From Ophiothrix spiculata (lineage: Eukaryota > Echinodermata > Ophiuroidea > Amphilepidida > Ophiotrichidae), in the NCBI GenBank assembly GCA_000969725.1, contig JXSR01S028746.1: 20,430 nt of DNA. The stretch is one strand, 5' to 3'. Within the stretch, counting starts at the first letter, position 1; every line of letters starts with the position of its first letter. The translations under genes and the position numbers were made by a program. A model generated the notes under the pieces. That model ran no database searches and was not told the origin of the DNA. It worked only from the letters and a program-made list of their open reading frames with translations. Shown here piece by piece: positions 9,019 through 19,296 of the stretch.

Positions 9019-11006
9019 GAACGACGTATGGCAAGAAAGTTCCTATGTATACAAGAAGATTACCGGGAAAGTATTTATGGGCACTAAAGTAGCATTTTTA
9101 AATCATCATTCTTGACTCAATAATTGATGTATTGTTATTCAAGTTATCTTTGTTTCCCTTTTTTTTGATGAAAGTGAAACTCAAGTTGTCAACAAATTCG
9201 TAACATTTAGGTACCATTTTATTGTGTTAAATAATACTATATTATATAGTTGAACAGATAAACAACCGTTAATACCCTATCAAAAAAATGATTGAAATAT
9301 ATATATATTCAAAATATTAAAAGTCACAGATTCTTTTATTTTGTATATAATGAGCGTTGTAACTGCATCACCTATTGACATACACACTTGTTTATGTGTT
9401 CACTGGTATAAATGTAATGGACAAACTACGGTTGTATTTTAAAATTGCAATTCTACTCTTACATTACCACACCCATTATCAGACTAACTTATCACTTATG
9501 AAATTAATGATCAATATTTGACATCAGGTGATGCAGTTGTTGTGCGTGATATTTGTCGCTTGAAGTGGACAGCAGTGACACTATTATCGGCATCCTAAAA
9601 AATGATATATCAAGGATTGAACATAGTGACTGAACCAGGTATAGGATGCCCTTTTAGAAACTTGTCATTACATTTATTCATACTCATATCAGCTACCTAA
9701 ATTACCGTGCCAAATAATAGCTCATATCGTTTATCATTGATCACATTGACCCGACCTGTTTAAACCATAAAACGATTATTAACACGTGTGATTCACTGAG
9801 ACACGAGTATCTTTAAAATTTCACAAATTGAAGACTTTTGTGCGGGTGTGATTATTATACTTTTCAACATAAAAATATGAAAGAAAAAGTAATAAAACAT
9901 TTGTGGCTGTCCAACCCGTATGAGCCGTAAATGCCAGAAACCTAATTTTGCGCTACAGGTGAAAATACATGTCAATGTCAAAACTTGCCAAAATTCATTT
10001 TTGGACAGATTCACAATCCTTGTGCTTATAACAAAATACCATCAAAGTTTCATATCAAGAAAATGATAGGAAATGTGAAATAAATCGGCAAATTGTTACA
10101 ACAATCAACCAAAAATATAGGGCTGACTGATATTTGAGCGCGTTTATCATGTTTACTTCAGTTAAATGTTTTACGCCCTGACAACTGTTGACGCACCATA
10201 ACTTGACTTCTATATAGAAATAGTGTTAAGTTGAAGTTTGTATCAAAAAGACATAAATTATTTGTATGTTTTATGAAGTTTATGAAAAAGACTGACTTAA
10301 TAGCAAATATTTCGAAATTTCTGTTTTGTTTTGTGATATTTCAAGTAGAATAGGTTGTGAAGGGGAATATACAAGAATTAGTTCATTAGTTATTTGCCTT
10401 AAATAATGTGAACTTCAATATTACATCTAAAATTACTTGAGAAGTGGCATCTTTATTAACAAGATTCAGATACTTATCAAAGGGACGTTTTGAAGAATTC
10501 AAAATACAGTCTAGTGCTATAATTTCTATGATCGCTAGTCCGAAGGTTCTCTAATGAAAATTTGAATTTAAAGTTGAATCACCATCTTCTAAAGCAACAC
10601 AGAGTCAAGTTATCATAGTTTAGAACATAATAAATAACGACATTTTCAACTAAATAATACAAATCTCAACACCTGCCCACTATTGCCCACAACATCCGCC
10701 CACTAATGAAAGGCCAGTATGGTCTCGAAATTATCTCGGAAAATATTATTCCGGTGAGTGTAGTAGAAGTTTTAATTTCCAACTTTAAAATAACTAACTG
10801 AATACGGTGATTTCCTTGTGTACCAAATTCTAAGACGAAGGGATATATCTTATTTTCGTATGTATGGGTCTGGGCTACTTTAGTCTCAGGTATGGATTGA
10901 CCCCGGTTTTACACCATTTTTTTTTTACTTTAGGGATGTCAGTAGCTTCATAATTTAATGGTTAATTATTTATCTATATTTATATCTATTGTAAAAACAT
11001 ATTTGC
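9019..11006. other. Long AT-rich single-copy stretch, no gene seen
   Basis: About 2 kb without a convincing gene or repeat. An AT dinucleotide run of ~12 bp sits near 9297-9309. A 73-codon minus-strand frame at 9793-10014 has hydrophobic stretches but no family resemblance and no exon-like context. The triplet-like GCCCACTA, GCCCACAA and GCCCACTA around 10675-10705 is a small local repetition. Confidence 0.5.
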
Positions 11007-11222
11007 TTTATCTGTTGTTTAACTAAGAGGTTTTGATTTTATAAACCCAGATTTGTTCATAATTCCCTATTGAATGGAAATGAGAATGATACTAATACTT
11101 AGAACAGCAGTAACTAGGTATATTTGTGTTAGTTTTAAGCTCCTTAATCTTTATTTGTCAATATAATCAATATTAAATGTATTTCCCATTTCATAGATAT
11201 TAGAATTTTGGTAAATAATAAA
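11007..11222 (+). repeat. Tandem duplication, first copy (~215 bp)
   Basis: This matches 11257-11447 at an offset of 250 bp. Shared blocks are TTTGTTTAACTAARAGGT-like text, AATTCCCTATT, TGGAAATGAGAATGATACTA (AAGAATGATACTAATA in the other copy), AACAGCAGTAACTAGGTA and TTTGTGTTAGTT. Divergence is around a fifth of positions by eye, so the event is not recent. No frame is conserved. Confidence 0.8.
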
Positions 11223-11256
11223 ACAACATGTTTGTTAAGAAAAGCATGTTTGTTTT

Positions 11257-11447
11257 ATCCTTTGTTTAACTAAAAGGTGTTGATATATTTATAAACCTAA
11301 ATCTGTTGATAATTCCCTATTTCATGGAAATAAGAATGATACTAATATTTTGAACAGCAGTAACTAGGTATGTTTGTGTTAGTTATTTGACTATTTAATA
11401 AAATTATTTTCCATATCATAGATATAAGAGTTTTGGAGAATAATAAT
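11257..11447 (+). repeat. Tandem duplication, second copy (~190 bp)
   Basis: This is the second copy of 11007-11222. It keeps AACAGCAGTAACTAGGTA exactly at 11353 and the closing block CATAGATATAAGAGTTTTGG (CATAGATATTAGAATTTTGG in the first copy). It lacks about 30 bp between the two halves. Confidence 0.8.
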
Positions 11448-12339
11448 TATATACGGTACTATTTTTTTAATTACCTTAATCACTTTATAAATAAAATGTA
11501 TTAAATATATTAATCGATTATTTCTTATTTCGTTTATTTCACAGCAATTATGTGTACTAAAGACATGTTTATATTACATGTACATGTACATACATACATA
11601 CGTAATTGTTTTAAGCCCTTGTTATTTTGCCAGTGAAACAATTGATTAATGTAGAAAATGTGATTAATTTTATTGTGTAAATTCATGCAAAAATAAACAC
11701 ACCTTGTTAAGGATATCTCTAATTCCATAAATTCTGCTAATGTTTATGTAACAGGTCAACTTTTGAGTATGATAAAGAAATAATCAATCGAAATGGTATT
11801 TCATAAAAATTAATACAGTGTTAAAATGATTTGATTTGAAAAACAAATATCAAAGAACATTAACAACAATAACAACAAAAACAAAACAAAAGCAAATTAT
11901 TATTGAAACGAATAATGTTTGTCTCGGAGAAGCACACTACACGATCATATTTTACTCAAATATCAAAACTTTTTGTCTTTGCTTGATTTCAAAAAGGGTT
12001 TTCTGAAAATTGTCCATACATGTTTTATGTCCCATCCATTGGTAAAACCTGGTGTACCACGTACCTCTTGGTATATCTATTTGCATTATGACTACTGGAG
12101 AATATTGAAGTAAAATGCAAGAAAATCAGATTGATGAACTCTCATATGATCGTAACTGCATAGAAAAATGTGTGCTCCACAACCGAGGGATGATGATAAG
12201 CTTAATAATATTTGTAATGATTTAAGCGCTGGATATAGTTCGTCATTTTTACCATCTTTAAAAACCAGACAGCTGAATGCATATTGACCTCGAGTTCCCA
12301 GACGATATTATCGATCGGAATAATCCGCTAAATCTACAA
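11448..12339. other. AT-rich DNA with a TACATG microrepeat, no gene seen
   Basis: TTACATGTACATGTACATAC around 11575-11594 runs on into CATACATACG, a short tetranucleotide-like run. The 64-codon frames at 11534-11728 (minus) and 11919-12113 (plus) have no recognisable features. Confidence 0.5.
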
Positions 12340-12342
12340 TTA

Positions 12343-12619
12343 AGGTCAATTCATACTCGGCCTCCAAACAAAATTTTTCCTACCAAACATTTGGTCGTGA
12401 GGTAAAAATGACGAGTGACTAAACAAAAGAACTTCAACACCGAGTTCAGACCAAACAAAATTTCGCGCTAGATTGCACATGTTATTGAATTGCCATATAT
12501 ATTGGACCAAATGTTTGCTACCCGTTCATAGTTTAAGTTCGATGGAAAATATTTGGTGACGTCACGACCAAATGTTTCGTTGGAAAAATTTTGTTTGGAG
12601 GCCGAGTATGAATTGAGCT
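12343..12619. mobile_element. Foldback MITE, family 1 copy 2 (277 bp), inverted
   Basis: This is the same family as 7995-8273 but in the opposite orientation. Its central text is the reverse complement of copy 1 (for example TTGAATTGCCATATATATTG here against CAATGTATATGGCAATTCAA there). Ends are AGGTCAATTCATACTCGGCC and the complement of GGCCGAGTATGAATTGAGCT. TTA lies on both sides (12340-12342 and 12620-12622), a clean 3-bp target duplication that supports a PIF/Harbinger-type origin. TGACGTCA is intact in the right arm (12557-12564) but decayed to TGAGGTAA in the left arm. It has no coding capacity. Confidence 0.87.
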
Positions 12620-12622
12620 TTA

Positions 12623-13204
12623 GAATGATAAAAAATTAAGACAGTGATACAAATTCCAAATTGACAAATCACAATCCACAGTACATGTCAAGGACAGATT
12701 TCATATTATATTGAAAAGACCAAGGTAATTATGGTATTGTTTGAAAACAACGATTACCAAAGAAAGTAGTATGCTTTGAATTATCAAAACTCTACAGATG
12801 AGTAATCATTTCAAAATATGCCTTGATGCAAAAATATTTCAACATCATGAACATTTTGATAAATAATAAAACATACTACTCCATGGCAAAATGTCACAAC
12901 ATGAGAAAAAATTAAAATCAATTTTTTCATTCCGAATAAAAATTTAACATAGCGGTGAAAATGTAACACCGTGAGAAAAACTCTGAATAAAAATGACTAG
13001 AAAAATGACGAAGAAATACCTAGCGCTTTAGATATTAAATAGATTATAAATGATTTAAGACACCTTGTACAGGACAGTTTTATTCTTTTCCCTCAAGACA
13101 CTTTTTGTGTTAATTCACCAATATAATCTATGTAAACTTACATACTGTAGCGTTTGTTAACCACGTTGGTTACTAAATTAAAAAAAATATGGCTTTGTGG
13201 GAAA
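12623..13204. other. AT-rich DNA, nothing recognised
   Basis: Single-copy within this window. I see no repeat, frame or RNA gene. Confidence 0.5.
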
Positions 13205-13475
13205 GAATGGAAAAACGAACCAAAAGACAAGGCCAAGAAATGTGAAAAGTCAAATATTTAAAACGTCCGATGTTGACTCTGATGTGTTAAAACAAAATTC
13301 AAGTTTATTTTCATTAACAAAATCCCAATACTATAAACTCAGATATAGGACATGTCCCGCTAGACATAGTACAGATTCATTTTCACCAGTCTAGTAGATT
13401 TACTTTACCTATTTTCTTTCTCTTTTCTTAGCTCACTCGGCTTGCTTTGGACATACTTTATTTACACTGTGACAT
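13205..13475 (+). repeat. Diverged duplication, first copy (~270 bp)
   Basis: It aligns with 13916-14193 at an offset of roughly 710-720 bp. Shared blocks are AGAAATGTSAAAA-type text, GTGTTAA, AACAAAATCYCAATACT, a CCCGCTWGACATA block, TTTCACYARTCTG/A, TTCTCTTTCTCTTTTYTTA and TTATTTACWYTGTGRCATG. The frame at 13197-13394 (65 codons, starting at a GTG) lies here. Indels between copies break that frame, so coding is not supported. The origin (old tandem duplication or two insertions of one element) is open. Confidence 0.72.
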
Positions 13476-13915
13476 GGTGTGTTTGTGTTATTACTTTTCG
13501 GGGCAAGGATATTAAAGACCTTTATCACTAGTGGTAAAATGTGTGTCTTTTTATCGACGATTTCGAGAGGTTTAACTTATAGAGTATGTTTTAGGAATAT
13601 ACCGTTGCTTTTTATTTTTGCCCCAAATCGATTCTTATATAGTTAAACTTAAAGTTTGGGTTTTTGGCAGATTCTTTTTTAAGTGTTGTTAACATAATGT
13701 AGAATTACCAGTTTTCAATCTAATATGAATAAATAGGGTTTTTTTCGTTTAACATTTTCTTTTGTTTCATATTTTATCTCCGTATTATATCAGATCAGAT
13801 TTTTGGGTTTAGATATCAATATTTTTTTATCTCTAAAAATAAGAGGAATATATATCTGAAGAAAGAAAAAGGTCTGACTAGTCTAAACAGGTTTTTCAGC
13901 ATTGTTATATAACTG

Positions 13916-14193
13916 AACAAAACCGTACCGAAGAACGGTTATCAATCACCGGCTAGAAATGTCAAAAAAATGTCAATAGTTGTGAACGTCTTATATTGGA
14001 ACTGGTGTGTTAATAACAAACCCAAGTTTTTTTATAAACAAAATCTCAATACTTTAACGCAGATGTAGGGCAAGTCCCGCTTGACATAAAATGGTTTGAA
14101 TTTCACTAATCTGTCAGATTACTTAGCTTGTTCTCTTTCTCTTTTTTAAAATGCCAAGTTTGCTTAAGTCACACGTTATTTACTTTGTGGCAT
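13916..14193 (+). repeat. Diverged duplication, second copy (~278 bp)
   Basis: This is the second copy of 13205-13475, with GTCCCGCTTGACATAAAATG against GTCCCGCTAGACATAGTACA as the best-kept block. The 440 bp between the copies (13476-13915) holds the palindrome-like TTTATCACTAGTGGTAAA at 13521-13538 and otherwise only AT-rich text. Confidence 0.72.
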
Positions 14194-14814
14194 GTTTATA
14201 TCAACATGACTTTTTCTTTCATGACGTGTTTTTAATTGCATTATTCTTGGTAGTTTCTGATCGTTTAACTTGAAACAACGCAAGTATGATTTTGACCTCT
14301 TATTTTTAACCCGGGTAGATTTGTTCAGATATACGTAGGCTAACAATAATCTTAGCAACTGAACGCAGTATTTTACAAAATACTGAAATACTTAAACTGT
14401 TTTCTTTGGTCACAATATATTAACAACATATTTCTATAAAAGTGGATTACGTAGTAGTTGGTGATAGTTTGTAATTACCCCTGAGAAAAGTTTAGCTCAG
14501 AATTTAAATCATTCACCAATATTTTTTTCGACCGTGTACTGAAAATCAATTGCAAACGTAGAGCTATTTAGAATAGGAATTGTTTACACGTAGTTCATTG
14601 TAATGGAATAAAAATAGGACAAATTATCATCAAATGATACTTATTCGCAAAGAAAACTGAAGCAAAATGTGTTTAGCGCAAGAAGATACAGCTGGTTTGT
14701 AATATGAACATTGCTTATGGCAGGTGTCATCCTAATCGAGGACTCACACTTGAAAGCATTAATCATCATCAAAGACACTGCGCCAGGAAAACAATTTTCT
14801 TAAATCAATACTTT
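14194..14814. other. AT-rich DNA with one short palindrome
   Basis: CAGTATTTTACAAAATACTG at 14366-14385 is a 20-bp palindrome apart from its two central bases. A 60-codon minus-strand frame at 14176-14358 has no recognisable features. Confidence 0.5.
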
Positions 14815-15411
14815 TAAAATAAATGAATAAATCCTTACGGACATTTCATAAATCGCACAAAAGAAAGAATATAAAATTGTTAAGTATTAAAGTATTATCC
14901 CATTGCTATGGGAAATTTATTCAAACATGTTTGTATTAAATTTCTTGGTTAAATTGATATTTGTTTTATAAAAAATATATTATGGGCAAGTAGGGATTCA
15001 TTGGTGACAAATTGCTGCCATACAACTATTACGAAAGACAAATGCAATATATGCGCAAATGTAAAATATAGCATAAGCTTTATCAGCATCAAATTTTGCT
15101 TCATATTTTCCATGGTAGAATGTTGTGTATTTGTGATAAAATCAAATAAGCCCGGGGGCAGGTATACGTGCCTGCCCTTTTATTTGTTTTTTCAAAGATT
15201 TCGATATGGCGATATGGTGGTTTTTGTTACAGATGAATTTTGTTAAAATTTGGTGTATTTGGGGAACTTTGTTCAAAAAACACTAAATTTGAAATCAATC
15301 CAATGCCTTTTTTTTTGGTCGAAATTGGTATACAGATGGGTGGAATTTGAGGCAAAAAATAGGTATAGAGATGGGTCATATTTTGAAAGTGCAATATACA
15401 CATAAAATACG
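14815..15411 (+). repeat. Alpha repeat, copy 1 (~597 bp)
   Basis: It is nearly identical to 15981-16548 at an offset of 1166 bp at the left edge. It opens with TAAATGAATAAATCCTTACG and includes GGGCAAGTAGGGATTCATTG, TTGCTGCCATACAACTATTA, CATAAGCTTTATC, a GC-rich hairpin (15156-15177) and TTTGGGGAACTTTGTTCAAA. It closes with two imperfect ~35-bp units around GGTATACAGATGGGTGGAAT and GGTATAGAGATGGGTCATAT. Copy 1 contains ~30 bp (around TCCATGGTAGAATGTTGTG) absent from copy 2. Frames on both strands are open for 80-100 codons, but they shift between copies. It is joined directly to beta copy 1. Confidence 0.9.
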
Positions 15412-15778
15412 CAAATTTACAATCATGTAAGGTATAGCAGATTGGAACTGGCCTGCAAAAAGTGACTGGAGGTATCAGATAATAATATATCATTTTTAAA
15501 TCAAATTTCAGTTGAATCAAATAAGAAATCAAAGATTCCATCTATGGGGTAAAATCCTTTAGCTGTTTTTATTTCTTCTAACTTCCGTGTGTTGTACCTA
15601 TTTGTTTAAAATGTTAACGTATATACTTTTTGAAACGGATTTAATTGATTCTTAGACTTAAATCTTTGGAATCTTTAAGATATACGAATCAAACACATCG
15701 TTTAAATTCTTGTCATTTGAAATGTGTGGAGAGTTTAACTGTTTCTGTCCTTTTATACAATTGAAATGATGGATATAC
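15412..15778 (+). repeat. Beta repeat, copy 1 (5'-shortened)
   Basis: It shares AATTTACAATCATGTAAGG, GGTATAGCAG, GGCCTGCA, AAAGTGACTGGAGG, ATCTATGGGGTAAAATCCTT, CATTTGAAATGTGTGG and GAGTTTAACTGTTTCTGTCC with the beta copies at 16936 and 18785. It lacks the first ~76 bp found in those copies, having been joined to alpha at AAATTTACAATC. It also lacks ~17 bp (GGGTTCAGCCTATCAG region) and ~16 bp (GTAATACTTATGAGTG). It keeps the uninterrupted CTTTTAT site (15750-15756) that is altered in copy 3. Confidence 0.88.
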
Positions 15779-15980
15779 AACTAGTATCAATTTTACTACA
15801 ACTTTATCAGGGTCATTACAAAATCGAAATATTTGTGTAAATCTTAATTACTTTTACATGTATATGTGACCCGTCATATCAAAAGGTACCTTAAGGGTGG
15901 CAAAATCAAAATCAATTTTTTGGTCTAATCTTAAAGCTAAGACTTCAAGCTTTAAAATGACACCTTCCTTTTGTTTTTAA
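15779..15980. other. Spacer with GTGACCCGTCATATCAAAAG-type text
   Basis: A 200-bp spacer between beta copy 1 and alpha copy 2. The phrase GTGACCCGTCATATCAAAAG (from 15868) looks to me like a dispersed invertebrate repeat, but it occurs only once here and I cannot confirm that. Confidence 0.35.
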
Positions 15981-16548
15981 TAAAATAAATGAATAAATCC
16001 TTACGGACATTTCATAAATCGCACAAAAGAAAGAAATTGTTAAGTATTAAAGTATTATTCCATTGCTTCTGGGAAATTTATTCAAACATGTTTGTATTAA
16101 ATTTCTTGGTTAAATTGATATTTGTTTTATAAAAAATATATTAACAATTTATGGGCAAGTAGGGATTCATTGGTGACAAATTGCTGCCATACAACTATTA
16201 CGAAAGACAAATGCAATATATGCGCAAATGTAAAATATAGCATAAGCTTTATCACAAATTTTGCTTCATATTTGTGACAAAATCAAATATCCGGGGGGCA
16301 GGTATACGTGCCTGCCTTTTGGGGTGTTTTTTCATAGATTTCGATATGGCGATGGGATGGTTTTTGTTACAGATGAATTTTGTTAAAATTTGGTGATTTG
16401 GGGAACTTTGTTCAAAAAACACCAAATTTGAAATTAATCCGATGCCTTTTTTGTCAAAATTGGTATTCAGATGGGTGGAATTTGAGTCGAAAAATAGGTA
16501 TAGAGATGGGTCATATTTTGAAAGTGCAATATACACATAAAATACACA
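15981..16548 (+). repeat. Alpha repeat, copy 2 (~568 bp)
   Basis: This is the second copy of 14815-15411 with the same order of landmarks. Differences are small indels (loss of ~30 bp before the GC-rich hairpin, gain of TTAACAATT near 16141). The hairpin at 16297-16316 is kept. Minus-strand (16252-16551) and plus-strand (16380-16604) frames lie here but are not preserved with copy 1. Confidence 0.9.
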
Positions 16549-16935
16549 CATTTAAACTGACTAAGAGTACGGACTGTCACATGGTTTCAGGATCAATTTG
16601 CTAAAACTGGCATAAAGAAATAAACAAACGACCAACAATGTTTACTGATTATTTAATAAAAGCATGGGCTATCAGAATTTGCTTTCGCTATAACGGATAT
16701 TATATAACCTACTATGTATTGGAGACCAAATTATCAAATTAGTTGAAGATCATGTTCAATGATGATTATTGATAAAATTAAGAATAGTAAAACAATAAAA
16801 TGAACGATACTTGATTCGTGTTTCAAAAAAATACAAATAAAAAAATAAATCTTAATAACTTTGGATTTGTTCCCATAAAGGTGCATGAGGGTTGGATATG
16901 AAATGATATTCTACCCAACTTTTGGTAGTTCGATT
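16549..16935. other. AT-rich spacer between alpha copy 2 and beta copy 2
   Basis: Single-copy text with no frame or repeat. In copy 1 alpha and beta are fused, so this stretch is either original DNA deleted there or an insertion here. Confidence 0.45.
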
Positions 16936-17384
16936 GCATTATTATCAAACTTCTAAAGCATCTATATACAGTTAACATCCAATAGGAGCAACAGCATAAA
17001 CCAGAACCAAGACAAATTTACAATTCTGTAAGGTATAGCAGAGGGTTCAGCCTATCAGATGGGAACCGGCCTGCAGAAAGTGACTGGAGGCCACAGATAA
17101 TAATATATCATTTTTAAATCAAATTTCAGTTGAATCAAATCAGAATTCAAAGATTACATCTATGGGGTAAAATCCTTTAGCTGTTTTTAGTTCTTCTAAC
17201 TTCCGTATGTTGTACCTATTTGTTTAAAATGTTAAACGTATATACTTGTTGAAAAGGATTTAATTGGTTCTTAGACTTAAACCTTTGGAATCTTTACGAT
17301 GTACGAATCAAACATATCGTTTGAATTCTTGTCATTTGAAATGTGTAGTAATACTTATGAGTGGAGAGTTTAACTGTTTCTGTG
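16936..17384 (+). repeat. Beta repeat, copy 2 (fullest copy)
   Basis: It starts with GCATTATTATCAAAC and carries ACATCCAATAGGAG, AACAGCATAAACCAGAACCA, the AATTTACAATTCTGTAAGG block, GGGTTCAGCCTATCAGATGG and the remaining beta landmarks through ATTTGAAATGTGTAG, TAATACTTATGAGTGGAGAG and CTGTTTCTGT. It then departs from copies 1 and 3 exactly where the 88-bp hairpin begins. Confidence 0.88.
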
Positions 17385-17472
17385 GTGAACGTGGAATAGT
17401 CTCCGGCGGTATATGACATCTTGAAAAACCTTTTAAGATGTCATAAGCCGCCAGGAACCATTCAACGTTCAC
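17385..17472. repeat. 88-bp hairpin inserted at the end of beta copy 2
   Basis: The arms pair almost throughout. GTGAACGTGGAATAGTCTCC (17385 on) faces GAACCATTCAACGTTCAC (to 17472). GGCGGTATATGACATCTT faces AAGATGTCATAAGCCGCC, with a short A/T-rich loop. Arms are about 40 bp with a handful of mismatches. Sister copies of beta have no hairpin here and continue with CCTTTTAT, so it arrived separately or marks the edge of another element running right. Both strands give similar peptides across it only because of the palindrome. Confidence 0.85.
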
Positions 17473-18784
17473 TAATACCCTATTTTTGTAAATTGAGGGG
17501 CGTTGAAGGATCATTTTGTGCTTTGTTTCCAAGCATTCTCTTGGCTCAGTCAAGCGTGACAAAGACATTTAATTCCCTGCTTATCACTCTACTACAAATA
17601 AACATTCCATATGACCACTCAACTTGAGTAGAGAAGTGACCTTAAACAAGGCGGGGTTCAATCAAATCTGACCTAAAAATTACGTTTTTGACCAATTTTT
17701 GTTGTTGCCCCTTTAACAGTACATGAGAAAATTGATCACATTTGGAGTTCCATTTCACACCCAACAAGATTACCTATCAAATCTGACCAAAAGCAACAAA
17801 AGTTTCCAGATATTTTCATCATAAATTGACCTTTACATTAAAAAGTGGTAAAAATATTTTTATTCCAACTATATGAGCAACCGTGTAGGAATTTATTTTG
17901 TATTTATTTTTCAAGATTTCCGCTAATAGGATGTTCTGGTTCATATCTGTGACTATTGAGGTAATTGATATTAATGCTGGTTCCTTGCCTTATGTGTAAG
18001 TGGTTATTTCTATAATTCAAGATATTCAAAAAATCACTGAAGAGAACTTCCTCACCCAGGCACAAAAAATGTTTCATAACATTGTTCAAACGCTACATTT
18101 TTATAACTAGTATAAAAAGGGTCGTCGAAAATGATCTGTTTGGTCGATGCTTTAATTGTTGGAACGTGACTGGCAAATTATGGAGATTTAGGTAAATTGC
18201 AAATTCTGACCAATTCTGATATGATTAATTCATATCTATAATTTTATGCAGTACATTGAATTTTGTCGTCGGTAGTAGCACCTGGCCTTTTTCTCTCCCT
18301 TTATAAAGGATCTCTTGGTTGGAGATTTTGTTTTAAATGATAATTTTTAAACAGATGGTGTACTCAGATACCAGTGCATTCATATAGTCCTGAGATTCAG
18401 GGCAATTTTCAAAGTTTTCAGGATTTACCTCTAATTAAACCAATCTCTTGCCATGTTAACAGCAGAAGCAATTTGTATCTGTCTGATATTCTTGACAACA
18501 TTCGTACAAACAGGTTAGTGACACAAAATAGGGTCAGTGGGCCAGACTTTTTGATAAAATACTCTATACTAATTTTGTGCAATATGTACATATTCGTTAT
18601 TCAATACAATTTCACACATATTTATGTAATAACAACTATTTTTATGAAAGAATATGAAGTTATAAAAAATTACTAGTATATACTATATCATCAAATTCCC
18701 GTTCTAATCGAAAGATGCATTATGTTATATTCTATGAACCTTGAAGTATGAAACAAGCAATCAGACTCTGTTACGAGATCCATA
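17473..18784. other. AT-rich stretch with a 13-bp direct repeat, no gene seen
   Basis: ATCAAATCTGACC occurs at 17661-17673 and again at 17776-17788. It sits in text (TTGTTGCCCCTTTAACA, CACACCCAACAAGATTACC) that could be a dispersed repeat. A TATAAAAAGG at 18111 has no gene downstream. Frames at 17421-17627, 17904-18089 and 18374-18676 show no recognisable feature. Confidence 0.5.
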
Positions 18785-18964
18785 GCATATTATTATCAAA
18801 CTCCTAAAGCATCCTTATACACTTAACATCCAATAGGAGTAACAGCATAAACCAGAACCAAGACAAATTTACAATCATGTAAGGTATAGCAGAGTGTTCA
18901 GCCTATCAGATGGGAACTGGCCTGCAGAAAGTGACTGGAGGCATCAAATAATAATTATATATCA
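18785..18964 (+). repeat. Beta repeat, copy 3, left part
   Basis: It matches beta copy 2 from GCATATTATTATCAAACTCC through AACATCCAATAGGAG, AACAGCATAAACCAGAACCA, TCATGTAAGGTATAGCAGAG and GGCCTGCAGAAAGTGACTGG to ATATATCAT. It then stops abruptly at the G-run of an inserted element. The text resumes at 20022. Confidence 0.88.
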
Positions 18965-19137
18965 TGGAGTGGGGGGGGGGGGGGTTGAGTGGTCAACAGT
19001 CGGATTTTCAACGTCGATTTTCAACCATTTCCGCAATACCAGCCCATATGGATGATATACCACCACAAAGCCCATGACTTGAAGTTTTGGATAATGGTTG
19101 TCGTTTTAGTGTGGTTGCCATGGACCAGGCTCGTCCT

Positions 19138-19147
19138 CTGATTGGTC
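19138..19147 (-). promoter_or_regulatory. NF-Y-type CCAAT box, inverted orientation
   Basis: CTGATTGGTC fits the classical NF-Y consensus CTGATTGGYY. It lies inside the 1.06-kb inserted element and is mirrored exactly 140 bp further right. The motif match is seen; any activity is inference. Confidence 0.4.
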
Positions 19148-19286
19148 AAACACGAGAACAAACGTAACTCAAAAAGCAATCATTGCAGTATTTTCAAACT
19201 TGGGAGGGTGGTACATAAGAACAAAACGCACAAAACCATGAAGATGAAGCCGGATTTTGATACTGTTGCCATGGTTACCAGGAGCC

Positions 19287-19296
19287 GACCAATCAG
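19287..19296 (+). promoter_or_regulatory. NF-Y-type CCAAT box, direct orientation
   Basis: GACCAATCAG is the exact reverse complement of the site at 19138-19147. Both sites follow a shared GTTGCCATGG and ACCAGG stretch (19114 and 19265), so the pair arose from a local duplication or inversion within the element. Confidence 0.4.

Noticed and set aside
13197..13394. 65-codon frame with a lysine-rich start
   Set aside because: It begins at GTG and the frame is not kept in the diverged copy at 13916-14193. A different frame gives NSDIGHVPLDI against NADVGQVPLDI in the two copies, but the match is only about 11 codons and upstream stops follow, so I could not support an exon.
15156..15180. Bacterial-style intrinsic terminator
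   Set aside because: A GC-rich stem followed by T residues fits the shape, but the rest of the window is clearly not bacterial and no gene precedes it.
15227..16551. Similar 99-104-codon minus-strand frames in both alpha copies (KGIGLISNLVFFEQSSPN shared)
   Set aside because: They share a frame only over a short stretch and diverge by frameshift on both sides; similarity is explained by DNA-level duplication.
17332..17627. Overlapping frames on both strands with related peptides (CHKPPGT and CHIPPET)
   Set aside because: The resemblance comes from the 88-bp palindrome, which reads alike on both strands.
18111..18120. TATA box TATAAAAAGG
   Set aside because: There is no coding frame, initiator or exon downstream; such words are expected by chance in DNA this rich in AT.
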